A stretch of DNA of 60,000 nucleotides from Liolophura sinensis (lineage: Eukaryota > Mollusca > Polyplacophora > Chitonida > Chitonidae): NCBI RefSeq assembly GCF_032854445.1, contig NC_088304.1, positions 8,321,704-8,381,703 of the forward strand, given 5' to 3'. Made by a program: the position numbers and the translations under genes. Under the pieces are notes generated by a model. It was not told the DNA's origin, did no database searches, and saw only the letters and a program-made list of their open reading frames with translations. Shown here one piece after another: positions 43,206 through 55,800 of this stretch. The number at the start of each line of letters is the position of its first letter. Position 1 is the stretch's first letter.

Positions 43206-43854
43206 TAAAACTATATATGCATTCATTCATATTTCCGACATCACTGGAAATAGATAAAGGTTTCTACTTTCAGATAACTACCTTCCCTTATAAAATTATA
43301 TATATTTTTAAGAGATTCTACTTATATCAATGAAACCGATCTTTGACATTAGCTATTGTTGTTCCAGTTGACGCCCTAAAGTGTTGTTTGGGCACTTCGC
43401 TGACTATTTTCTGTAGTCGGAAATGCCTGAGTATACTAAATTTCCCGTGAGATTTGAATAAAAACAGACTAACGGGAATTACTGACACAATTCAGTTTAA
43501 TATAAATATAGCCCTTATTTTTCCTCCATAATTTTTCAGGTAAAACATTTCATCCACAAATTCAAATTTTAAGTATATACATAGATTTAACTTCAATTAA
43601 TTGCTAGGGAATTAAATAACCGGAAGGATTTCATGCATGTATGAAATCGACAGAGAGATAGAGTCGCTCACGGTATTTCTATACAGCCTAATTTCATGCA
43701 TGGCTAACACGAAAATCTTAAAGTTTAGTCCTTTATACTATAACCTTTCTACTATAACCTTTATACTATAAAAACTGTTCCGTTTAATTTGGATTAGGTA
43801 GTAGATTATGTTACAACACGGAAATATCTTATTATGCTATGGACAACATACGAA

Positions 43855-44026
43855 TCTGCCCGGCTGTACGTGGGGAGGCCTTGCAGCAACCTGCGGATGG
43901 TAGTGGGTTTCCCCCGGACTTTCGCCCAGTTAACTCCCACCATAATGCTGACCGCCGTCGTATAAGTGAAATATTTTTGGGTACGGCATAAAACACCAAT
44001 CAAATAAATAAATGAATAAAATGCAA
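43855..44026 (+). repeat. SINE family A, 5'-truncated
   Basis: Starts in the body (GCCCGGCTGTACGTGGGGAG), with CCTGCGGATGGTAGTGGGTT, CGCCGTCGTATAAGTGAAAT and an AAATAAATAAATGAATAAA tail. Confidence 0.87.
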
Positions 44027-44371
44027 ATCTGTCATATATACGCGTCTTGTAGTGTATATATACCTAACACAAGAGTTTTCAGCAGTAACATAATCTGTTT
44101 TGCCTTCACTCAACAAAAAAAAAAGAACAAACATAGTGTTCTGTCATTAATAGATTAGATTTCTTTTAGATTATAGCCGTCACGAAATTACAGGGACTAT
44201 ACATCATGCATCATACTTTTTTGATAATACACATCCTTTATTTTTTACTAGTTAAATCACATGTGTCCCACACCATGAGATCAAGAAACTTCAACTTATG
44301 ATACCGTTAACAAGAAAGAGTACGTTCGTTTGTCTGGAAGAACACGCATCCTAGATGTGATATTATTGTAG

Positions 44372-44643
44372 ATTTATTTATTTACTTATTTACTAATTTA
44401 TTTATATGATTTGTTTTTTTAGGCCGTACTCAAGAACATTTAACTACGATGGCGGTCAGCATTATGGCGAGAGGGAACTTGGGGAAGCCCATGACCATCC
44501 GCAGGTTGCTGGACCCCTTCCCACTTACAACCAGAGAGGAAGCCAGCATAAGCTGGTCTCACAACGACGGCATTGGTGACAGGTTCAGAGGTCACTGCGC
44601 TACAGTACATAGCACGCTATAACCACCTGGCCACGGAGGCCTC
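44372..44643 (-). repeat. SINE family A, full length, diverged
   Basis: TTATTTACTTATTTACTAAT tail, AGGCCGTACTCAAGAACATT, CATGACCATCCGCAGGTTGC, and a head ending CACCTGGCCACGGAGGCCTC, in reverse orientation. Confidence 0.87.
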
Positions 44644-46009
44644 TATTCTACATTTAACATGGAAACAAGTGTACAATTTTCTATATTTATGCTTACAGCG
44701 ACAACATCATAAAGCAAAACGGCGATTTTGAACTAATTAATTGCATTCAAGACTACTTATATCGTTGCCAAATTTTGCATAAGGCAAAATTAGAATTACA
44801 GTAGTATATAAATGGGTCCAACTAAGAGGGACTTGCGCGTCTCTTCGATCCCGATTATTTGTAAAGAGGGAGCACTAACTAATAGGTTCGTTGCTAAAGA
44901 TGGAAAATATGAATGTAGCTTTACGTCAGGGGGTTTGTCAGATGCCTGGGGAGATGCTGAAACCTGGCTATATTGTCTACGTATTTAAAGAGAAGGTCTT
45001 GCTTCGTTTGCTGCTCCCAACATTGTATATTTACTTACAAAAGCCGTATGAAGCCAAGTTTAATTTTTCTCTCAAGAAACAATGCGTTAAATTTAACAGA
45101 CAATCTCTGATTGATGTCAGAATGTTATTGCAGCAAATAAGATAATATATCACATAAATGATTTCTAATTAAAAATAAATTAAAGAATTTATTTATTTTT
45201 TTATTTATTCATTTACAGCTGACAACTGAAAAAAAACGACTGTCAACTAATCAGAGGTTTCTACAGACCACCCCGCTCTCACCGTTTTGTGCAGGGATAA
45301 CTGGTGTCCCACATAACCCTCTGTTTACAGTATATAGTCTATAAATAAAATAACAAGATGCATTTCCCGCCATTTAATTGCAATTAACTAAACGCCATGT
45401 ACTCAGAGTACCTAAAACCAAATACATACTCAAATACCGCTCTGAAAATAGTAACAAATCATCGCCCTCCCGTTGACATTTGCGTTCTTATCTTTTCTGT
45501 ATCTTGGGTTTCAGTTGTCATCGCAATTATTTATTAATCATGATAAGTATGCTTCCTCCTGTAGTGGCTAAGACCTGATGCGTGTGTAATCAGCGGTGAT
45601 GAGCGTTCGCCATGGGTATTCTGAGATAACTTTTTTTCATTGGTCATTGTGGTAAATATTACATCTGTTCCTGTTGTCTAACTTCCATTTTTATTCCACA
45701 GGGTTAATTTGATTTTCAAATTAAGGACACAGTCACCCCTGGCCTACCTGAAAAAAATCAGAGTTATAAAAGAGAATCTAATTAAGGATATATAACAAAA
45801 TCCAATGTCTTGTAATTATTGGAAAATGCAATTTAAATGTGCTCCAAACATGTTTCTATTACTGTGGAGCTGAATTATGCAAGGAATAAATATGCGTGAT
45901 GATTAAAACATTCTAATACTGAAAATGCTACAATAACAAAATAAAGGATTTATGAATTTATTCTAACAGACGGTCAGAATACATGCCTGCTTTTCATGTT
46001 GCTCAAAGT
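44644..46009. other. Stretch without recognised features
   Basis: AT-rich. An 84-codon frame at 44891-45145 has no family signature or splice context. No repeats seen. Confidence 0.4.
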
Positions 46010-46020
46010 TATGTTTTGGA

Positions 46021-46215
46021 TTTATTTATTTATTTGATTGGTGTTTTACGCCGTACTCAAGAATATTTCACTTATAAGATGGCGGCCAGCATTATGGTGG
46101 GAGGAAACCGGACAGGGTCCGGGAGAAACCGACGACCATCCGCAGGTTGCTGCAGACCTTTCCCCGTACGGCTGAAGAGGAATCCAGCATGAGCTGGACT
46201 TGAAATCACAGCGAG
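46021..46215 (-). repeat. SINE family A, 5'-truncated, with target-site duplication
   Basis: Tail to B-box region in reverse orientation (TTTATTTATTTATTTGATTG ... GAGCTGGACTTGAAATCACA). It is flanked by exact TATGTTTTGGA at 46010-46020 and 46216-46226, so the truncation happened at insertion, as in LINE-driven retrotransposition. Confidence 0.93.
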
Positions 46216-46545
46216 TATGTTTTGGAGGGTGTACATTCTAAATGGGTTAGAGATAGCACAAGATTAAAATGGGCATATTTTCGACTACAAGTTAATTGAT
46301 TTGTTCATTAATTGTTTTGGAACAAGATTACAAATATCAAGCTCGTACCTTCTTGTGTTATTGTCATTACAGTGTGAACAAAGAATGGCACTACACGACT
46401 GTGTTGATCCATGAGGTCTTCCGCCTTCGGCTCTTTTAATGTGCAAAAGAAATGAACAGTAACTACTTACCATAACCCCTTGTTTTCATCCTGACACCCC
46501 TAAATCGGAAACTTCTTTTCTTTATTTAATTATTTACTTTTTTAT

Positions 46546-46905
46546 TACCGGCCCCCATAGCACAGTTGGTAGAGTGTCCGATTCGGGAGCGGTCAATCCT
46601 GGGTCGAGTTCCGCCTAAGACCTTAAAAGAGGTATTTGCAACTTCCTCAAATAACTTCCTCGCTTGGCTTTGGGCATGAAGGGGATAGTGCAACGACTGG
46701 TTGACCCGTATTAGTATAAGGGCTGGGGCGGGCAGGCTTACCTGCCTTCGGTCTCAGTGAAACAGCACTAGATAAAAGAGTGGAAATCCATCCTGAAAGA
46801 AGGAGGCACATTACAAGCACTCTAAGGATTCCTTTGTCGTCATATGACTGAAAAATTGCTAAGTACGAAGTTAAACCCCAAGCATTCACTCACTCGCTTA
46901 CTCAT
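46546..46905 (+). repeat. tRNA-headed SINE family C, variant body
   Basis: Head CCCCCATAGCACAGTTGGTA (A box) and CCTGGGTCGAGTTCCGCC (B box). The body holds GCGGGCAGGCTTACCTGCCT and TAGATAAAAGAGTGGAAATC. The tail is GTCATATGACTGAAAAATTG, then AAGTTAAACCCCAAGCATTC. The reverse copy at 50463-50815 has the same body. Confidence 0.85.
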
Positions 46906-47095
46906 TTTTTATTTATTTATTTTTTTATATTGTTTAACGACAAACTCAAGAATGCTCATTTATAATACGAAGACGGTCAATTTTATTGGTGGAGGAAACT
47001 GCAGTGCCCAGCGTATATAAACCATTGATCTTTGGTACGTTACTGACGAACTTTTCCTCATGCACGGACATGCACACCAGAGATAAGTGGTCTAA
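46905..47095 (-). repeat. SINE family B copy
   Basis: Reverse orientation: TTGTTTAACGACAAACTCAA, ATACGAAGACGGTCAATTTT, TGGTGGAGGAAACTGCAGTG, ATTGATCTTTGGTACGTTAC. It lies directly behind the tail of the family C element. Confidence 0.62.
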
Positions 47096-47159
47096 AATGA
47101 ATGTTAGACTGCTCGTGCGGCCAAACGACCGTCATCCACAGCTTATTTTCACCAAGGCA

Positions 47160-47362
47160 CACTCTGCTATACTGCAACAGATTATCCTGTTAAATACAAC
47201 ACACATATTCTATTAATTCAATAACGATTCTATTAGACCAACAGGATGTTATGTTGAATATAACACAATAATATGGCATAATAACAGAATACATTTTAGC
47301 ATCAGTCAGACAACAGACTTTCTGTTGAACTTAACAGATTAAGTGTTTGAGTGTGAAACTTC
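47160..47362. mobile_element. MITE family E, partial copy
   Basis: Internal part and right end: TTAATTCAATAACGATTCTA, ATAACAGAATACATTTTAGC, AGACAACAGACTTTCTGTTG, AACAGATTAAGTGTTTGAGT. The left terminal repeat is missing. Confidence 0.72.
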
Positions 47363-47492
47363 TTGCGCCACTCCACGTGATCACATCATACTAATTCCTC
47401 CGATAAATTTTTCAGTCACGTGTGTAAATGTTGAAAAATTCACTGGCACACTTTACAAACAAACTGTTTCGTAAGCCACCGTACTAACAAAT

Positions 47493-47590
47493 ACACTCAA
47501 AAAATAATCTTTTAAATTTAATAGAAAGTCTGTTATTTGAGTGATGCTAGAAAGTATTCTGTTATTATAACGAAATATCATTATTATATT
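47493..47590. mobile_element. MITE family E, left end only
   Basis: ACACTCAAAAAATAATCTTT, AGAAAGTCTGTTATTTGAGT and GATGCTAGAAAGTATTCTG. It breaks off in AT-rich sequence. Confidence 0.75.
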
Positions 47591-47734
47591 ATTATTACAG
47601 TTACCATGTATATGTATATATTTTTACGTATGGAGAAATCGTTTGTATATGTGATACAACTACACATAAGAACAAAAAGAATGCACATATATGTATAAAT
47701 AAATAAATATAAATCTTTTGTACATGTCATTGTA

Positions 47735-47988
47735 AGTACGCTAAAAAAAAATCTGTTAATTTTATTAGAAATTCTGTTGTCTGAGTGATGCTAGAACGTA
47801 TTCTGTTATTATAACACTGTCATATTCAACATAATATCCTGTCACTATAATAGAATCTTTAAGTTGAATTAATAGAATTTGTGTGTTATGTTTAACAGAA
47901 CAATATGCTACAATAGCAGGATATATTCTAGCATCACTCGGACAACAGTCTTTCATGTTAAAATTGACAAATTAATTTTTTGAGTGTA
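47735..47988. mobile_element. MITE family E, full copy
   Basis: Left end TACGCTAAAAAAAAATCTGT and right end AATTAATTTTTTGAGTGTAT. Inner inverted blocks are GAGTGATGCTAGAACGTATT and ATATATTCTAGCATCACTCG. About 250 bp, TA-flanked. Confidence 0.85.
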
Positions 47989-48174
47989 TACGTTTAAATG
48001 AAATTGCATGCCACTGTATTAGTCATCGTATGTACGTAAGTGATTTCGTCCATATTCAGTGGTGTTGTCACCCAGTTCGTGTTAAGCATTCCTTTTCTCT
48101 CTCGGAAGCAGGCAGGTTGCTGATTCTACATGGCACCTGTCACTGTCTATACATAAGGGGTACAGAGGTGTATC

Positions 48175-48270
48175 ATTCCCCCGGTTTCTTTCCACCATTA
48201 TAATGTTGTCCGCCGACGTATAAGTGAAATATTCATGAGTGCGGTGTAAACCACAAATCAAATAAACAAA
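48175..48270 (+). repeat. SINE family A 3' fragment
   Basis: CCCCGGTTTCTTTCCACCAT, CGCCGACGTATAAGTGAAAT, ATTCATGAGTGCGGTGTAAA and an AAATAAACAAATAAATAC tail. Confidence 0.82.
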
Positions 48271-48465
48271 TAAATACATACATGTCACACTGTCGTCGCC
48301 GCTCTTCTTTTACTGTCCACGCTGTAAGTCCAGCGCCAAAGTAGATATATTGGATATGTCTGTACAAACCAGCGCTAGGTCCGTGAGTTAAGCATTCCCA
48401 AAGCCTGATCCCTTTGCACTGTTTTTATGTCATGTTTTTTTTTTTTTTGTTTGTTTTTTTTAATG

Positions 48466-48535
48466 TGATTTTATTGGTGTTTTACGCCGTTATTAAGAAT
48501 AAGATTATATCACTTATATGACGGCGGCCACGCAG
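48466..48535 (-). repeat. SINE family A 3' fragment
   Basis: ATTTTATTGGTGTTTTACGC, CGTTATTAAGAATAAG and TATGACGGCGGCCACGCAGG, in reverse orientation. Confidence 0.75.
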
Positions 48536-48724
48536 GTTCATCATGTAATGAGTGCAACAGATGAGTAATTTTAGACCAGTGGCATCTTATAAGTATCATA
48601 CAATTAAAATCACAGCATATTTTTTTCACCTGATTCTTTTCTAGCTTTGGTGCGAGTGGATATATCAGTGGAATCTTTGAAAAGCAAATGCAGTTCATGA
48701 GCAGTTACAACCGGTGTCACTGAG

Positions 48725-48900
48725 GCTCAATCTAGGATCTTATTCTAGCTGATCATATAAATGCTTAAATAATACTGACCACTCATACTCCCTTTGCACC
48801 CTGGATTATATGAGCAGAATTAGTTTTAAAAAAAATGATGTTAAAAAATTATAGTGGACGTCACAGGTCTAGAATGTCTAAAAATGGTGTCAAGCCCCGG
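48725..48900 (+). repeat. Interspersed repeat family D, copy 3
   Basis: TTATTCTAGCTGATCATATA and AATGCTTAAAT match TTATTCTAACTGTTCATGTA and AATGCATAAAT of copy 1. Then ATGAGCAGAATTAG, GTGGACGTCACAGGTCTAGA and ATGGTGTCAAGCCC. Confidence 0.65.
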
Positions 48901-49364
48901 CTAGTCCAAATTAACACAATACACGCAGTATTCTTTCACCTGTGTTTTATTTACCTGATTGGTATTACACAAGAAAACACCAAATCCGGAGTAAATCGTG
49001 GCCAGGTATACCTGACAAATCTCCTGACTTAAAGCCGCAGCCGAATTAGGGAGAGCTGTGTATACGATCCCGCAACACCTCATTGGGCGCAACTAAAGGT
49101 CGCGATTTAACCGAAACGACTCCCTGTATGAGTTTTCGGCTTTATCAGAATTAGCTGCGAACTCCGTTGGGTCGTTAAGGTCGCGGTCAAAAATGGACGC
49201 TATATTAAGAACAAAATTATACCGACCCATTCTGTTGAAGTCACCTACACGGGAGATCTTACAGAGATGAGGTCCTATACACTTTTCACCCAGTACCCAG
49301 TAGACCGCATGGGAGTAAGTGAAGGCCGTGTTGGGTTAATAAAAAGAAATGTCATCGATTCGTG

Positions 49365-49570
49365 TGTTATTTATATAATTGGTTGCTGATTAAGGCAATC
49401 TCAAGAAATTTCGGGAGGAGAATATCAGTGCCCGTGGAATGCCCCCGACCTTTTGCAAGTCACTGGAGAACTTTCAACCACGTGACGCACAAATATGCAC
49501 GTACCCGTTAGACTGCGCAGGCGGCCACAGGAGGGTCGCTGATCGCTTATCGTCACCAATGCCTCACAAG
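49365..49570 (-). repeat. SINE family B copy
   Basis: Reverse orientation: TTTATATAATTGGTTGCTGA, GGCAATCTCAAGAAATTTC, CCCGACCTTTTGCAAGTCAC, ACCACGTGACGCACAAATAT, AGGGTCGCTGATCGCTTATC. Confidence 0.55.
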
Positions 49571-50462
49571 AATTGAGGGCGCTCAGGTCATGGTTATGTC
49601 TGGGTAGATAATAAGTCGTGACAATTAGAGCGCACGACCTAAATCAACTTTGCGAAACGCTTTAATTTGTCCCGCTTTAAGATCTGTCACAGTGTATTGC
49701 TAATTAATTGTTGATATTTAATATTTTCCTCCTTAAAATTGCTTTAGGCTTCCATATTTCATTTACTTCCACATGCTCTGATATTAATCTATGGTCATAT
49801 TAGGGACCGCAGCCTTTGCTGGAGGATGCGTCTCATATGTTCTTCCGGGAGACAATTTGAAGTATAGCCCTTAAGCAATCGTTTGTTCCAAACTTACATG
49901 TTCTTCGGCTATTTCTGCTACCGACGCCTTTAGGTCAAGAGATTTCTCAGGCAAAACTGGCCGTCAACCAGTAACATAATTCTTATCTCTATAATCTGCC
50001 CTATTTCCTAGATCCAAAACCTGACCTCTGTATAGTACAAATGAATTATTATATTCAGTGTCAAGATACTAGTCAAATAAATAATGAAGCGAATGTTTAA
50101 CCCAGCGTGAAATCTGGCCTGACCCAATGGGCGCTATACAAACCGAAAATGAAACATTCCACAAAAATGTAAACTTGGAAAATTAGCCAGAGTATATTCA
50201 CTTTACCCGTGAATATAAAATATTGTTACTTTAAAATGTGCATGAAATACTTGAATCTCAAATATAGATATAACATTTTCGAAACACATACAACATTCTG
50301 TCTTTGGTTAGCAATGTTTCACTTTCTGCGTCAACCGTGTTAATCAAAACGGCGTTTATCAATATGTATATATGTGGGTGTATACGTCAGGCCGTTAATT
50401 TTAGTATTTATTCTCTTATTACACATATATGGCCAAAAGAGGTGTACATATTTCCAATTCTT
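49571..50462. other. Stretch without recognised features
   Basis: AT-rich; I see no exon or repeat. Confidence 0.4.
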
Positions 50463-50815
50463 TTGAGTGAGTAATTGGGGTTTAACGTCGTACTTAACAA
50501 TTTTTAAATATTTTTAATATGACGGTGAAGGAGTCCTTAATGCATTTAATGTGCCTTCTTGTTGCAGGACGGATTTTCACCGCTCTTTTATCTAGTACTG
50601 CTTCACTGAGACGACTTACCGAAGGCAAGTAATCCGCCCCGCCCGAGCCATTATACTCATACAGGTCAACCAGTCGTAGTACTAACTTAGTTCCTGTACG
50701 CCGAGCGAGGAATTTCATCTTCCTCTTTTTTAAGGTGTACCTATACAGGATTGACCCTGGATCCATCGTGCCCAGTAGCGGACGCTCTACCAACTGTGCT
50801 ATTGGGGCTGATAGA
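50463..50815 (-). repeat. tRNA-headed SINE family C, variant body, reverse copy
   Basis: Tail GAGTGAGTAATTGGGGTTTA and ACGTCGTACTTAACAATTTT, body GGCAAGTAATCCGCCCCGCC, head CTCTACCAACTGTGCTATTG. It is the reverse of the 46546-46905 type. Confidence 0.85.
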
Positions 50816-50876
50816 ATTCTTTTGAACATACATTAAATATATATTTGTTTGCACACTTTTATTTACTATCTGGCAG

Positions 50877-51062
50877 CTGTAACATTTCACTTATACAACG
50901 GTGGCCAGCATTATGGTAGTAGGAAACTGGACAGATCCCGGGGGAAACCCACGACCATCCGCAGGTTGTTGGAGGCCTTATCTGATAGCTGTAACATTTC
51001 ACTTATACAACGGCGGCCAGCATTATGGTGGTAGGAAACTCACGACCATCCGGGGATTGCTG
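50877..51062 (-). repeat. SINE family A fragment, internally duplicated
   Basis: The stretch starting AGCTGTAACATTTCACTTAT and containing CAGCATTATGGT occurs at about 50,876 and again at about 50,989, about 113 bp apart. The two copies differ slightly (GTAGTAGG versus GTGGTAGG). Confidence 0.85.
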
Positions 51063-51151
51063 GGTTTGTACACATATAAAACTCTGTTATAAACATACCA
51101 TGTATATGTAACTATTTTTACGTATGGAGAAATCGTTTTGTACGTCATTGT

Positions 51152-51403
51152 AAGTACACTCAAAAATAAATCTGTTAATTTTATTAGAAATTCTGTTGTC
51201 TGAGTGATGCTAGAATGTATTCTGTTATTATAACACTGTCATATTCAACATGATATCCTAGTCTAATAGAATCTTGATGAATTAATAGAATACGTGTATG
51301 CATGAGTGTTATATTTAACAGAACAATCTGCCGCAATACTACATTCTAACATCACTCAAACAACAGATTTTCTTTTAAAATTAACAGATTAATTTTTAAA
51401 TGT
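51152..51403. mobile_element. MITE family E, full copy
   Basis: Left TACACTCAAAAATAAATCTG and GAGTGATGCTAGAATGTATT; right CATTCTAACATCACTCAAAC and TTAACAGATTAATTTTTAAA. The left 90 bp is nearly identical to that at 47735. Confidence 0.85.
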
Positions 51404-52142
51404 ATGTACGGAAAGCAATGCACATATGTATCAGAAAGCCCATTCTTTGAGAATTTGCACAAATTTTTGTTCATCTGCAATTCTTTTCAGCATATGCACA
51501 ATTATTTTGCTCACGTATAACATAAACGCTTATTGTACATATATGTAAAATGTTTGTATACGTATGTGCAATTGTATTGTTCTTATGTGGAAATCTTTCG
51601 TACATAACTGCAAATAAAGATTATTTTTCGTATGTATACAAAAAATGCCCACGTGTGTACAAAATCACCGCACATACATGTACGAACAAAGCGAATCGTT
51701 TATACACATGAATAAATGGTTTTTTTTAATGTTCTGAGTGTTTTTTGTTTGGTGACGAAAATTTAATGAATTTGACAGAAGAAAATCCCCGACATCCCCA
51801 TGAGATCAAGCTGTCCCAGAACGCTGAGTTACTGACAAAAAGCAAGACTAGCAGTCAAGGTTGTAATGCTTGTTCAACTTTTGACGTGTTGTTCCCTCGT
51901 TGCTGTTCACAATTTAGCCGTATTTAATAAACGTAAGAAGCAAAACATTCGGTGTTGAACTTAATTACTTCTTCGGTTTCGTTTGTCAACGCCTTTTCTA
52001 ACATTGTGTACAAAAAACAGTCGACGACGCCCGAGTGACCATTTGCGCAGATTAACAGTCGTTGACGAGCAATGTACTGTGCAAACGGCCTCATCAGCGT
52101 CGTCTACCGCTTGTAACCAAGGCTCTTCTAACGGCTTCGGAG
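51404..52142. other. Stretch without recognised features
   Basis: AT-rich, with loose TACGTATG/ACATATATG repetition around 51,530-51,710. No exon is supported. Confidence 0.4.
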
Positions 52143-52500
52143 GGCTAATGGTAGTTTGATGGTTGGAGCGTCTGCCTCGAAGTCAGGAGGTCCCGTGATC
52201 AAAACAGGGTTGGGTTATATCAAGGGCTTTAAAAATGTTATTTTCTTCTGTCGCGCTTGACGCTCATCATTGAGAGGTTAGAACAAAGAAACCTGCCGCT
52301 TGGCCCCTTTGTCAGTATAATGTGACTTTGTCATTTGTCATTTGTGATGTCTTCGGCATGACTCTCCAGTGGAGGCAGCACTTTTAAGGGCATGGACTCG
52401 CCCTGCCACAAGAACACACAATATATGTACACACACCTTATGACTCATCGTCGTCGTATATCTGAAAAATTAAGTACCACGTTAAACCCCCAGCATACAT
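52143..52500 (+). repeat. tRNA-headed SINE family C
   Basis: Head GGTAGTTTGATGGTTGGAGC and CCCGTGATCAAAACAGGG. Body GCGCTTGACGCTCATCATTG, GTCAGTATAATGTGACTTTG, GACTCGCCCTGCCACAAGAA. Tail ACGTTAAACCCCCAGCATAC. Confidence 0.83.
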
Positions 52501-52667
52501 ACCTACGTCCCACGAACATCGAGCGTGAAAATTAATAAATTCCCTGACAAAGACCTGGTCAGAACACGCCCATGATGTGCGTACTGGAGCCTTTGCGTGT
52601 GTAGTGAGAATGATCGTGGTTTGACACCACATCAACACGGCTATAAGTGAAAGTATTAAACATGGCT

Positions 52668-52880
52668 GAGAGTAAAACCAGATCAGCGATGACAGTATTC
52701 GCAAATGGTCTCACGTAACCTGTGCAATACGCCCTTTCGTCATTTGATCTCAGCAGCAAATTACATGTGCCCGAGTACAATGGCTTTAACAAGCAAAACT
52801 AGGTCCCAAAAAAAATGTAGTGTGATGTTAATTGCAATTTATCACTGGTGTAGAATTACTCCAATTAAACTGACAAACCA
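52668..52880 (+). repeat. Interspersed repeat family D, copy 4
   Basis: GAGAGTAAAACCAGATCAGC, AATGGTCTCACGTAACCTGT, GCAGCAAATTACATGTGCCC, GTGTGATGTTAATTGCAATT and GTAGAATTACTCCAATTAAA match copies 1 and 2 in order. Confidence 0.7.
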
Positions 52881-55800
52881 TTCTCTAGAATTTGTCCAGA
52901 ATTGGTGTTTATTACGGACATGTTCAAGTGGCAATGCCATCAATACATTAGCACATGTATATCTGTCAGTTTTTTTTTTGTCAGTATTATAATAATTTAT
53001 ACTCCACAATGACTTTATAGGTCAATGCTTTCATTATGTAAATACTGCTAAAAAAATTCATTTAAAAAACTACACGTAGTCAGTAACAAAAGATATAACT
53101 AAACTCAATATTTGGTATAAATAACAATTCGGTATACATGCAAATAATACCAGAAAGAGAATGACAAATTATGCAAGTAAGATTGAAGACATGAATACGA
53201 TCTAGAATGCTAATCACATTGCATATTTTAAAGTATTTTAACCCAAAATTGGTTTTACATAAATGCCATCCCATATATTAACTCCTTTTGTATTTCTTCT
53301 TTGGTGTAAAGCTTGCACTATGACCTATCCCCTGTTTTAATGCTTCACGTTAGCTGTATTTTGTTTCAATAAAAACTTCCTTTTTAACGAAGCATTTCCA
53401 CCCTCTCCACGTATAGGAAATACATGTACTATTAAACCTTTCAAGATATATGTAGCCTTTTTTCTTTCATTGGGAATTATCTGTTCTGCTTTCATAATCT
53501 ATTTGTTCTCCACTACTGATGAGTTGCAGGACCCGCTTTTGGCAGCCATATTGGAATACTGTGGCGTAACTCGCCCCATACTCCTTACAGTGCACGCGTC
53601 GCTCCCTGCGTTCCCTTTACACCACTGCCAAGTTTGAACTCTGGAACCTGTGTGACACACATGGACTTGATTTGGCGTAGTCTCGCCATTGATATCCTTG
53701 CGGACCTATAATCAGCATTCATTAAAATACTGAGTCAGGTGACCAATAGAATCATGTAGAACATACTTTAGATAAAGAGCATGCATGTATATTAAGTATT
53801 AATATAGAATCAAAGATCGAGCTTTTTGTTTGTTTGCTCACTTTCTCATCGCCGTGACTCCAGTGACCTTGGGGTTGTAAGATTTCAATACAAACTTTGC
53901 TGGCAGTGGCAGTGATATAAAGCAAACGCAAGGGGGCATCCCATGTTAACATTCCTACAATATAGCTGACTAGCTATTGTTTTGCCAGGGAGATGATTTT
54001 ACGTGCAACCCCCTCAACACTTGCTCTCTACCTTCGCTTAGAGAGCAGTGTATAATCTGTCAGGAGAATGCTACCCCACGGGATACACTAAAAAGGTCTC
54101 CAGAGCACCTCTGTTGTATTTTTGGGGCACAGCACATTCCTTAGAACACCAACACAGTAAGAACTTTCCAAGCATGACACCCTTTACATTTTGAAGTCTG
54201 AAAAGCTTACTTGTACAGGTAGGAATAAACAAATGCTAGTGTCTGGGAGACAATATACCATTCAAAAAAGTCTTAAAAAGCCTTTTAACAAAAACATTTC
54301 TATAAATCAACGCTTCCCTGAAAAACTCAACTTTGCCTATATGTAACCTATATAACAAACCCTTTGTTTATCATCTTTGTGATCACCTTTTTTTTGTTTT
54401 GTCTTTTTTTTTTCTTGGCTGATTCACAATATTTGTACAAGAACTTTATGAAAACTGTGACAGTTAACTTATTTTCAAAAAGAAAGTATTTTTTTTCCAC
54501 AGATTTTCACAAAGCTTACTTTCAATCCAATACCATTGGCTAGGACTGTGTAAACAGATCTACACTCTTCCTCCCATGCTGGACGCGATCTAACACATAA
54601 TAGTAATAGTGCAAATACAATACTAAATTCTCTTGAAACATCATAAAACTTGGCCAGGTCAGACATATACAGATGTACAATAACATGATCAGACATACAT
54701 GAACAGAGGTTATAAAATCAACCTTGTATAACTGTGTAAACAAAAATATTCAGATCCGTGTACGCACACATTTATAAATGTCAACATATATACAAATGGT
54801 CTATACAATTACAACTAATGCTTTGAAGTGCTGAGACATGACAATATGAGTGACAAAGACAAAGTTTTTGCTTATGAAAAACAAATATCAGGAGTCATTG
54901 CAGACTTCTGCCACATGTATCTCAGCAAAGGGCTGAAATGTTAGAATCCCCTGAAAACAGTTAGGACAAGTCCAAACTGACTTGACCAGTGTACCTTTCT
55001 TCTTGATTGGCCAGTTGATTCATACAAGATTAATGTCAGAGGTCAGATAAAAGTGGCATAAGATAAATGACCCAAACTTCTGTCAAGTTCCATCGATCTT
55101 AGAAAGGGGTTTTGAGGTTCATTTGGAACATGGAACATCTTCCAATTGAAGTCCAACTCACTTTAATCCAAAGCTGTATGGCATGTTAACCTATTTGAGG
55201 ATTATGGCACAATTATGGCATAAAGCTTGCCAAATTCAGGATTAAGGGTGAAAAAACAAAATTTTCCTTGAATGGTTAGAGTAAACAGTAAATAAACTCT
55301 TGCTTTGTTCTGTTCAGTTTGTTTTTAGTTGGGACTTTACATTATCATATCCGTACCGTGCAAAATCATGGACAAAAACGTTGTATGATCATCAAAATCT
55401 TCACAAACAGAATCATGGACACACAGGATAGTAGTCATTCCAAATGGAAGAAGACACTAACATTGGATCTAACTGGTTGTCAAGGTGTAATCGCACACCA
55501 CGTCAACTACTGGCAGCTTTACATCAAGGGAGACAACTTATTGAGGCAAAAGCCCAGTAAGCCTTCCATGATTATACATGTATTTTACCTCTGTCCATTA
55601 GAGAGCATGTTCAAAATAATTTGTGGCCTAGAACAATTTTTCTCTTAGCTTGAAAAGATAACAGAATTCGAATTTGATAGGATGCCATGATACAAACAAG
55701 TGTAATGTATACAGGTTACGAATATAATTACATAGTACACTGCATTTTATCATAAATAGCCATTGTGCAATCAAGTACCCATGTACTGTGCCATTATGGC

